This document shows positions 58,000 to 64,000 of a stretch of DNA of 64,000 nucleotides, piece by piece. The position numbers and the translations under genes are program-made. The stretch lies in the NCBI GenBank assembly GCA_016184105.1, contig JACPDI010000040.1, positions 124,001 to 188,000 on the forward strand. Reading direction: 5' to 3'. How positions within the stretch are numbered: position 1 is the first letter of the stretch; every line of letters starts with the position of its first letter. The notes beneath the pieces are model-generated. The model did not search any database. It was not told the origin of the DNA and saw only the letters and a program-made list of their open reading frames with translations. The stretch comes from Acidobacteriota bacterium (GTDB lineage Bacteria > Acidobacteriota > Vicinamibacteria > Vicinamibacterales > 2-12-FULL-66-21).

Positions 58000-58889
58000 T
58001 ACTTCATCTTTCGCACGTCGCGCCACACCATCGCCCGCCACGCCAGGACGGGGACGTCGGCCGTCGACAGCGCCGGCCGACGGGCGAACACGTCGAAGCC
58101 GCGCCGTTCGAGCCGATCGAGGATCCGCACGCCGCCGAGCCACGTGAGGCGCAGCTCCCAGCGCAGGCGGCCGCGCACCTCGCCGGCGATGCCGCGCCCG
58201 TCCTCGAACAGCGCGCGCGTCCGCGCGGCCACGGCGTGGAGCGCGGCACGCAGGGCCGGGGTCAGGCGCCGCCCGGCCACGTCCTCTTCGCTCGCGCCCG
58301 CGGCGGCGAGATCGTCACGCGGCACGTAGAGCCGTCCCTTGTCCCAGTCGCGCTCCAGGTCCTGCCAGAAGTTCGTGAGCTGCAGCGCCGTGCAGACGGC
58401 GTCCGACTGGCGGTCCAGGTGCGGGGCATCGTATCCCGCGATGCGGAGCACCAGGCGGCCGACCGGGTTCGCCGAGCGCGTGCAGTAGTCGAGCACGTCG
58501 GCCCAGGTCGCGTACCGCTTCACGCGCACGTCCTGCCTGAACGCACTGATCAGGTCGTCAAACAAGGCGATCGGCAGGTGGCAAGACTTTATCGTATGTG
58601 CCACCGCGATGAAGACCGGATCCGTGGCCGGCGAGGTCACGGCGGCGTGGAGGCGTGCCCGCCAGTCGTCGAGCAGGCGCTCGCGCTCCTCGGGCGTTCG
58701 ATCCCCCTCGTCTGCGAAATCATCAGCGGTGCGCGCGAAGGCGTAGAGCGCCGCCACGTGCGGCCGCATGTGCGCCGGCAGCAGAAGCGATGCCACGGGG
58801 AAATTCTCGTAGTGGGTGCGGGCCAGCCGTTCGCAGGCCCTGTACGCATCCGCCAGCTGTGCGGACGCCGGGGCCGGCGCCGCTACCAT
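57999..58889 (-). CDS. hpnC: Hydroxysqualene synthase
   Basis: 296 residues, ATG 58889 (MVAAPAPASAQLADAYRACE), overlapping the end of the adenosyltransferase gene by 7 bases. Motifs: THYENFPVASLLLPAHM (~27), ALYAFARTADDFADEGD (~50, first Asp motif) and QLTNFWQDLERDWDKGRLYV (~170-190, second). It converts presqualene diphosphate to hydroxysqualene. HpnC and HpnD are paralogues and lie in the usual C-D-E order. Confidence 0.92.
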   Translation of the reverse strand: MVAAPAPASAQLADAYRACERLARTHYENFPVASLLLPAHMRPHVAALYAFARTADDFADEGDRTPEERERLLDDWRARLHAAVTSPATDPVFIAVAHTIKSCHLPIALFDDLISAFRQDVRVKRYATWADVLDYCTRSANPVGRLVLRIAGYDAPHLDRQSDAVCTALQLTNFWQDLERDWDKGRLYVPRDDLAAAGASEEDVAGRRLTPALRAALHAVAARTRALFEDGRGIAGEVRGRLRWELRLTWLGGVRILDRLERRGFDVFARRPALSTADVPVLAWRAMVWRDVRKMK

Positions 58890-59425
58890 TCCATCTCCGG
58901 CGCCCCCGCGCGGTGATTGGCCGCGCGTGCCATCACGAACAGCAGGTCCGAGAGGCGATTGAGATAGACGACGACGTCCTGGACGGCGGCATCGCCGAGG
59001 CCGACGACGGCGCGCTCCGCGCGGCGGCAGACGGTGCGCGCGACGTGCAGCGCTGCGCCCGGGGGGCACCCGCCGGCGAGAATGAACCGGCGCAGCGGCG
59101 GCAACTCGGACTCCAGCTTATCGATCCACTCCTCGAGCCGCGTGACATCGCCGGATCCGATCGACGCCTTTGTGACGCGCTCGGCGATGCGGTGCGCGGG
59201 ATCGGCAAGGCGGGCACCAAGCGCGAAGAGGTCGCGCTGGATCTGGTCGATCATGCCCGCCAGCGCCGCGTCGAGCGGAGGCCTGCCCGCCCGCACCAGG
59301 CCAAGCCACGCGTTCAGCTCATCCACCTCGCCGTAAGCCGACACACGCGGGTCCGCCTTGCTGACGCGCGTGCCGTCGAAAAGTCCCGTTTCGCCGGAGT
59401 CCCCGGTTCGCGTATAAATCTTCAC
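58883..59425 (-). CDS. Cob(I)alamin adenosyltransferase, PduO type
   Basis: 180 residues, GTG 59425 (MKIYTRTGDSGETGLFDGTR). ATP-binding N-terminus TRTGDSGETGLFDGTRVSK, then RVSAYGEVDELNAWLGLVRA (~30-50), and FILAGGCPPGAALHVARTVC then RRAERAVVGL (~115-145), with the conserved Arg/Glu helices. It adds the adenosyl group to make adenosylcobalamin. First gene of the hpnCDE-thiI-lacD operon. A TATAAT box lies 7 bases before the GTG, so the message is probably leaderless. An operon with a B12 gene is suggestive because 2-methylhopanoid and other radical-SAM hopanoid enzymes use cobalamin, but none is visible here. Confidence 0.92.
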   Translation of the reverse strand: MKIYTRTGDSGETGLFDGTRVSKADPRVSAYGEVDELNAWLGLVRAGRPPLDAALAGMIDQIQRDLFALGARLADPAHRIAERVTKASIGSGDVTRLEEWIDKLESELPPLRRFILAGGCPPGAALHVARTVCRRAERAVVGLGDAAVQDVVVYLNRLSDLLFVMARAANHRAGAPEMEW

Positions 59426-59432
59426 TGCCCCA

Positions 59433-59438
59433 ATTATA
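59433..59438 (-). promoter_or_regulatory. TATAAT box 7 bases before the adenosyltransferase GTG
   Basis: On the minus strand TATAAT-TGGGGCA-GTG (59425). Probable promoter of the six-gene operon; no clear -35. Confidence 0.55.
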
Positions 59439-59441
59439 CGG

Positions 59442-60137
59442 ATGCCCCACACGAACGCTCTGCCCGCACCCCCGGTAAGGCGCAAGTTCAGGACGAAGCT
59501 GCTGGCCTGGTATCGCGCGAACGGGCGCGATCTGCCCTGGCGGCGGACGCGCGATCCCTATCGCGTGCTGGTCTCGGAGGTGATGCTCCAGCAGACCCAG
59601 GTCGATCGCGTGCTGCCGAAATACGCCGAATGGCTGGAAAAATACCCGACATTCGAGGTGCTCGCCGCCGCGGACCCGCAGGACGCGACGCGCACGTGGT
59701 ATCCGCTCGGGTACAACATCCGCCCCCGGCGGCTGCACGCGATCGCCCAGGAGGCGGTAACCCGTTACGGCGGCGCGCTGCCGTCGGACGGAGAGACGCT
59801 GCAGTCGTTCAAAGGCATTGGGGCCTACACGGCGGGCGCGGTCCTGAGCTTCGCCTTCGGGCAGCGCGCGGCGATCCTGGACACCAACGTCGCGCGCGTG
59901 CTGCACCGGATATTCGTCGCGCGCGGAGACGCCAGGGCCCACGCGGCGAGGAAGCACCTGTGGGCGCTGTCGCGAACGGTGCTGCCGTTGCGGCACGTCT
60001 ACGACTTCAACCAGGCGTTGATGGACTTCGGGGCGACGCTCTGCACGGCGCGCAAGCCCCGATGCCCCGAATGCCCTCTGCGCAGCATGTGCCGGACGTA
60101 TGCCCGACTCGATAACGGTCGTCGCCGCGGTCGTTGA
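59442..60137 (+). CDS. mutY: A/G-specific adenine glycosylase, short form
   Basis: 231 residues. The HhH-GPD domain is complete: catalytic Glu in VSEVMLQQTQVDRVLPKYAE (~47), HhH LQSFKGIGAYTAGAVLSFAF (~125-145), catalytic Asp in ILDTNVARVLHR (~150). The [4Fe-4S] cluster is CTARKPRCPECPLRSMC (~205-221). The C-terminal Nudix-like domain of standard MutY is not part of this gene; a separate Nudix gene starts 38 bases before this one ends. It removes adenine opposite 8-oxoguanine. It diverges from the adenosyltransferase gene with 16 bases between starts. Confidence 0.93.
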   Translation: MPHTNALPAPPVRRKFRTKLLAWYRANGRDLPWRRTRDPYRVLVSEVMLQQTQVDRVLPKYAEWLEKYPTFEVLAAADPQDATRTWYPLGYNIRPRRLHAIAQEAVTRYGGALPSDGETLQSFKGIGAYTAGAVLSFAFGQRAAILDTNVARVLHRIFVARGDARAHAARKHLWALSRTVLPLRHVYDFNQALMDFGATLCTARKPRCPECPLRSMCRTYARLDNGRRRGR

Positions 60138-60483
60138 GCGCGATGGCGCGTTCCTGGTGACGCGCCGGCTGGACGGAACGCACCTCGCCGGGATGTGGGA
60201 ATTTCCCGGTGGAAAGTGCGATCCGGGCGAAAGTCACGGCGCGTGCCTGGCCCGCGAGATGCGCGAGGAGCTGGCGGTGGAGATCCGCGTGCGCGAGAAG
60301 ATCCTTGGGGTCGCCTACGACTACCCCGAGCGGTCGATCGCGCTGCACTTCTACCGGTGCGATCTTGCGGGCGAGCCGGTGCCGCAACTGGGGCAGCAGA
60401 TGCAGTGGGCGCCGCGCGCCGCGCTGCGCGACCTCGACATGCCGCCTGCGGATGCGGACGTGATTGAACTGCTGTCGAGGTGA
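60100..60483 (+). CDS. mutT: MutT-like Nudix hydrolase overlapping mutY
   Basis: 127 residues, ATG 60100 inside the mutY end. The start MPDSITVVAAVVERDGAFLV and the Nudix box GGKCDPGESHGACLAREMRE then ELAVEI (~37-62) match MutT/8-oxo-dGTP pyrophosphatases. Further YRCDLAGEPVPQLGQQMQWA (~85-105). It would clean 8-oxo-dGTP or a related nucleotide. The overlap with mutY suggests that the two 8-oxoguanine functions are translated together. No Shine-Dalgarno was seen, so initiation may depend on upstream translation. Confidence 0.92.
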   Translation: MPDSITVVAAVVERDGAFLVTRRLDGTHLAGMWEFPGGKCDPGESHGACLAREMREELAVEIRVREKILGVAYDYPERSIALHFYRCDLAGEPVPQLGQQMQWAPRAALRDLDMPPADADVIELLSR

Positions 60484-60641
60484 GCGGGTGCCCGACGCGG
60501 CCGTCGACAGCCCGCGGAGCGCTGAGAGAGGACAAACCGCCCGCCTGCGCGCTTCGCGCTTCGGCGCGCGGGCCGGAGCACGCGTTCCCGCGTGCGGAAC
60601 CCGTTCGCGGCAGCCGGCAGTGCCTCCGGCCGCTCACCGCG

Positions 60642-61550
60642 TCACACGACGGCCACGCCCGCGTCGAACGTTGTGCCGGACTCCGCAAGATCGCGCGAGA
60701 CATACCCGAGCGCGACACCTTTGCGCCGTCGCGGCGACCAGGCGACCGACGTGAGCTTCCCCACCTCGCGGCCGCCTTTCGCGAGCGGCGCCTCCGCGGA
60801 GGGCAGGTCCGCCTCCGACGCGGCGTCGATTGCGAGCCGCACGAGCTTTCTGGCGACGCGGCCGTGCCCGCGATGCAGGACGCGGATGATCACTTCCTGC
60901 CCCACGTAGCAGCCCTTCGTGAAGCTGATCGCGCGCGATTCGATCCCGGCCTCGAGCGGAATCGTCGTTTCATCCATGTCCTTGCCGAACAGCGGCACGC
61001 CGGACTCGACGCGGAGCGTGTTCACGGCTCCCTCGCCGGCGTCGCGTGCGCCTGCCGCGCGCAGCGCGTCGCGCACCGCGCCGGTCGCGTCTGCCGGCGC
61101 CAGGACTTCGATCATCGGGACGTCCCACGCCGCGTCGCTGAAGACCACGAGCCCCGGCGTCGCGGCGCGAACCGGCTCGAGGATCCGCGGCGCATCGGGT
61201 CCCGCCACGGCCAGCCGGCCGTACTCCGATGAGGCGTCGCGCACCGCCACGTCTTCAGTGAAAATCGAGAGGTCGAAGCGCGCGGCGAGCGGCGCCGCCT
61301 GCTCGCGGGCGACGTCGAGCAGCACGAACGCGTCGAGCACGAGCACGTGCATGTCCGCGATCATGCGGCCTTGAGGCGTCAGGAACGCGGCGTAGCACGA
61401 CGCGCCTGGCGCCAGCGCCTCGATGTCGTTGGTCAGCACGCCCTGCAGGAACGATCGACGGTCGTTGCCGTCGAGCCGAACCACGCCGCGGCCGCTCCGG
61501 TCGATCAGACCCGCGCTCCCCCGCAACGCCTCGTACTCGGGTATTCTCAC
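60642..61550 (-). CDS. ygfZ: Folate-binding protein YgfZ/GcvT family
   Basis: 302 residues, GTG 61550 with GGAAG 8 bases upstream (MRIPEYEALRGSAGLIDRSG). The diagnostic motif is KGCYVGQEVIIRVLHRGH (~215). N-terminal FLQGVLTNDIEALAPGASCY and FLTPQGRMIADMHVLVLDAF are typical of the family. It takes part in iron-sulfur cluster assembly or repair with folate. Its start codon faces that of the hydrolase gene at 61552-61557 with at most four bases between. Confidence 0.92.
   Translation of the reverse strand: MRIPEYEALRGSAGLIDRSGRGVVRLDGNDRRSFLQGVLTNDIEALAPGASCYAAFLTPQGRMIADMHVLVLDAFVLLDVAREQAAPLAARFDLSIFTEDVAVRDASSEYGRLAVAGPDAPRILEPVRAATPGLVVFSDAAWDVPMIEVLAPADATGAVRDALRAAGARDAGEGAVNTLRVESGVPLFGKDMDETTIPLEAGIESRAISFTKGCYVGQEVIIRVLHRGHGRVARKLVRLAIDAASEADLPSAEAPLAKGGREVGKLTSVAWSPRRRKGVALGYVSRDLAESGTTFDAGVAVV
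61542..61547 (+). promoter_or_regulatory. TATTCT box 7 bases before an ATG
   Basis: TATTCT-N7-ATG (61555), overlapping the first codons of ygfZ on the other strand. Leaderless initiation would explain why the two start codons can be so close. Confidence 0.45.
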
Positions 61551-61554
61551 GATG

Positions 61555-63216
61555 ATGGCTTCCTTACAACATCTTAGCGTGCTCGCGGCCGTGCTCCTGG
61601 CCGCCGGCACCGCGTCGGGCCAGGAACGCACCGGGGACCCCGCGCCGGGGCCCGCCAACTACACGATCTTCATCAAGGGGCAGCGGGTCGGCCACGAGGA
61701 GGCGAACCTCGTGCGCACGCCCGACGGCTGGCGCATTTCGTCGTCGTCGCGGATGGCCGCCGGCCAGATGACGCTCGAGAACCGGCACTTCGAGGTCCGC
61801 TACGGGCCCGACTGGCAGCCGATCGAGCTCCGCATCGACGCGGTCATCAACGGCAAGCCGCTCGCGATCACCACGTCATTCACCATGACGACGGCGGTGA
61901 GCGAGATCACGTCGGGAGACACCACCAACACGAAGAGCGACACGATTTCGGCGAGAGCGCTCGTCGTGCCCAACAACTTTTACGCCGGCTACGAAGCGGT
62001 GGCCGCACGGCTGATGAACGTTGAAAAGGGGGCGCAACTTCCGGCCTACGTCGCCCCCACAGGCGAAGTGCCGCTGATCGTCGAGGACATCGCGGAGGAG
62101 CAGATCCAAACAGCGGGCGGCACCCTGGCCGTGCGTCGCTTCCGGCTGACGTTCCAGAACCTGGGCCTGCCGGTGGCCGCGGACGTCTGGGTGGACGGCC
62201 GGGGCCGGATGGCTCGGCTCGAGGTCCCCGCCGTATCGCTGCAGGTCGTCCGAGAAGAGCTGGCGACCGCGATGACGCGGTTCGAGGTGGCAGCGCATCC
62301 GGGCGACGAGCCGGCGACGATTCGCGCCAACGGGTTCAACCTCGCCGCGACCGTCACGCGTCCCGTCGGGCAACAGCAGAAAGTCCGGCTCCCGGCCGTG
62401 ATCCTGGTTGCCGGCGCCGGCCCGCAGGATCGCAACGAGCTGGTGTTTGGAATCCCGGTGTTCGCGCACATCGCGAACGCGCTGGCCGACGCCGGCTTTC
62501 TCGTCGTCCGGTACGACAAGCGCGGTGTGGGTCAGAGCGGTGGGCGCCCTGAGTCGGCCACGCTGAAGGATTACTCGGAAGATCTGCGCGCGGCGCTGGC
62601 GTATGCGGCGAAGCGTCGTGATGTCGATCCGCGCCGCATCGCGGTGCTCGGGCACAGCGAGGGAGCCGCCGTCGCGATGCTGGCGGCGGCAAGGAACAAG
62701 CGCGTGGCCGCGCTCGTGCTTGTCGCCGGCATGGGAACGACCGGCGCCGAGATCGTGCTCGAGCAGCAGCAGCACCTGCTCGCGCGGGCGAAGCTGACCG
62801 ACGCCGAGCGGAAACAGAAGATCGGGCTGCAGCACAGGATTCACCAGGCGGTGCTGACGGGCAGGGGGTGGGAAGAGATCCCGCCCGAGATTCGCAGTGC
62901 GGCGGATTCGCCGTGGTTCCGCAGCTTCCTGGCGTTCGATCCCGCGAAGGTCATGAAAGACGTCCGCCAGCCGATCCTGATCCTGCAGGGGACGCTCGAC
63001 ACCCAGGTGAAGCCGCACCACGCCGACAAGCTCGCGGCCATGGCCCGCGCGCGCAAGAAAGGGGGCGCCGTGCAGCTGACGACGGTGGAGGGGGTCAATC
63101 ACCTGCTGGTCCCCGCCGCGACGGGCGAGTTCGACGAGTACCCAGACATCAAGGAGAAGAAGGTCAGCGCGAAGGTGATTGAAGCGATCCGCGACTGGCT
63201 GAAACAGGCATTGTAG
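61555..63216 (+). CDS. Secreted alpha/beta hydrolase with N-terminal domain
   Basis: About 553 residues. ATG 61555 (61552 also possible) gives a signal peptide ending GTASGQ. Residues ~30-255 form a strand-rich domain (NYTIFIKGQRVGHEEANLV, MAAGQMTLENRHFEVRYGPD) that is not named. The C-terminal hydrolase has VILVAGAGPQDRNELVFG (~280), FLVVRYDKRGVGQSGGRPES (~318), nucleophile elbow LGHSEGAAVA (~365), acid LQGTLDTQVKPHHADK (~478) and His in VEGVNHLLVPA (~515). Such two-part periplasmic hydrolases are common in Acidobacteria and may act on peptides or esters. The stop TAG lies in a GTGGTCAGTGG repeat. Confidence 0.85.
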   Translation: MASLQHLSVLAAVLLAAGTASGQERTGDPAPGPANYTIFIKGQRVGHEEANLVRTPDGWRISSSSRMAAGQMTLENRHFEVRYGPDWQPIELRIDAVINGKPLAITTSFTMTTAVSEITSGDTTNTKSDTISARALVVPNNFYAGYEAVAARLMNVEKGAQLPAYVAPTGEVPLIVEDIAEEQIQTAGGTLAVRRFRLTFQNLGLPVAADVWVDGRGRMARLEVPAVSLQVVREELATAMTRFEVAAHPGDEPATIRANGFNLAATVTRPVGQQQKVRLPAVILVAGAGPQDRNELVFGIPVFAHIANALADAGFLVVRYDKRGVGQSGGRPESATLKDYSEDLRAALAYAAKRRDVDPRRIAVLGHSEGAAVAMLAAARNKRVAALVLVAGMGTTGAEIVLEQQQHLLARAKLTDAERKQKIGLQHRIHQAVLTGRGWEEIPPEIRSAADSPWFRSFLAFDPAKVMKDVRQPILILQGTLDTQVKPHHADKLAAMARARKKGGAVQLTTVEGVNHLLVPAATGEFDEYPDIKEKKVSAKVIEAIRDWLKQAL

Positions 63217-63266
63217 TGGTCAGTGGTCAGTCGTCACCGGCCACTGATCACCGGCCACTGATCACT
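63215..63266. repeat. AGTGGTCAGTGG repeat forming a hairpin between convergent genes
   Basis: AGTGGTCAGTGG (63215-63226) pairs with CCACTGATCACT (63255-63266), one mismatch, and more copies of the word lie between. The stop codons of both flanking genes are inside the arms. Confidence 0.75.
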
Positions 63267-64000
63267 ATTCGTACCTGAGCGCCTCGATCGGATCCATCCT
63301 TGCCGCGCGGATGGCGGGCAGCAGGCCGCTGACCAGGCCCACGGCGACGAGAATCGTCGCGCACACCGCGAGCAGCTCGACGCTCAGCACGAGGGTGATG
63401 TCGGTCCTGCGCGTCACGTCGTCCATGAGCTCGGCGAGGAACGGCCGCGGGCTCACCGCGGTCACGATCGCCCACGACAGCGCGATGCCGGCGGCCCCGC
63501 CGGCGAAGGTCGTCACGAGCGCCTCGAGCAGGAACTGAAAGAGGATCTCGCGGCGTTTCGCGCCGAGCGCCTTGCGGACGCCGATCTCGCGCGTGCGCTC
63601 GGTCACCGACACGAACATGATGTTCATCACGCCGACGCCGCCGATGAGCAGCGTCAGCACGCCGATGAACGTCAGAATCACCTTGAGCCCCCTGGTGATC
63701 CCGCCGATCTGCTCCATCGCCTCCACCGAATCGTTCATGATGACGGCGCGCTCGTCCGCCGGGTTGTAGCGGTGGCGCTTCGCGAGCGTTTCGCGCACGG
63801 CGCGCAGCGCGCGCGGCTGCACGGACGGATCGACGGACTGGAACACCAGCGTGTCGAGATACTCCGTGTCGGCGATCTGCGACATCGCGGTGTACGGAAT
63901 GAAGATGCACTCCTTGTCCGGCGAGAAGTAGTTCGACAGCTGGACCTTGTCGTCCATGACGCCGACCACCTCGAACGGCAGCCCCGCGACCCGGATCGCT
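63265..64000 (-). CDS. MacB-like ABC transporter permease, C-terminal part (partial)
   Basis: The frame is open to the end of the window, so only the last ~245 residues are present. A periplasmic part ([20 protein letters not shown]) leads to the FtsX domain with three or four helices: [20 protein letters not shown] then [40 protein letters not shown], and [19 protein letters not shown], ending [14 protein letters not shown]. This is the end of MacB-type permeases, which work with a periplasmic adaptor and an outer-membrane channel. The TAG stop lies inside the hairpin repeat. Confidence 0.92.
   Translation of the reverse strand, partial: AIRVAGLPFEVVGVMDDKVQLSNYFSPDKECIFIPYTAMSQIADTEYLDTLVFQSVDPSVQPRALRAVRETLAKRHRYNPADERAVIMNDSVEAMEQIGGITRGLKVILTFIGVLTLLIGGVGVMNIMFVSVTERTREIGVRKALGAKRREILFQFLLEALVTTFAGGAAGIALSWAIVTAVSPRPFLAELMDDVTRRTDITLVLSVELLAVCATILVAVGLVSGLLPAIRAARMDPIEALRYE

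Overview
The window is high-GC DNA, most likely from an Acidobacteriota of the Vicinamibacteria type. This is inferred from several things seen together: a VWFA-related protein of the kind typical of that phylum, two Oar-like TonB-dependent receptors with N-terminal carboxypeptidase-regulatory domains, many small lipoproteins, a hopanoid gene set and a DUF1684 lipoprotein. No rRNA, tRNA, CRISPR array or intact insertion sequence was found.

Layout. 1-11.7 kb: envelope proteins (a propeller-like fragment, a VWFA/TPR protein, a TPR protein, two TonB receptors and a lipoprotein that seems to start at CTG). 11.8-19.1 kb: a fatty-acid beta-oxidation operon, with a TetR regulator behind a FadR-like palindrome followed by fadN, two alpha/beta hydrolases, fadA and fadE. 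19.2-24.4 kb: mixed single genes (DUF1684 lipoprotein, two HAD enzymes, a SirB1-like protein, two related small membrane proteins). 24.4-36.3 kb: an exopolysaccharide locus on the minus strand (outer-membrane barrel, Wza-like export protein, Wzc-like tyrosine autokinase, O-antigen ligase/polymerase, aminotransferase, UDP-GlcNAc 2-epimerase), with a degenerate NtrC-like regulator, a calcium-loop lipoprotein and a GDP-fucose synthase beside it. 36.4-40.9 kb: dipeptidase, sulfurtransferase, a membrane protein/winged-helix pair, and an MBL hydrolase. 40.9-45.4 kb: a LolA-like/RND transporter/outer-membrane barrel operon whose barrel gene carries a frameshift. 45.4-50.8 kb: housekeeping genes (UXX-star protein, thioesterase, ThyX-like protein, DUF2157/GDYXXLXY pair, deformylase, Nudix). 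50.8-53.1 kb: a lower-GC island with an IS1595 transposase remnant and three poorly known genes. 53.1-64 kb: lipoprotein, then a six-gene overlapping operon (cobalamin adenosyltransferase, hpnC, hpnD, hpnE, thiI, lacD), mutY/mutT, ygfZ, a secreted hydrolase and the end of a MacB-like permease.

The most unusual content is repetitive DNA living inside genes. Two copies of a perfect 25-bp inverted repeat sit in frame inside fadN and fadA. A different 33-bp inverted repeat sits in frame inside the RND transporter. Short word-like tandem repeats lie in frame in the aminotransferase, the NtrC-like regulator and hpnE, form the C-termini of several proteins, and fold into hairpins between convergent genes. 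Several genes also have a TANNNT box 6-9 bases before the start codon, which points to leaderless transcripts.
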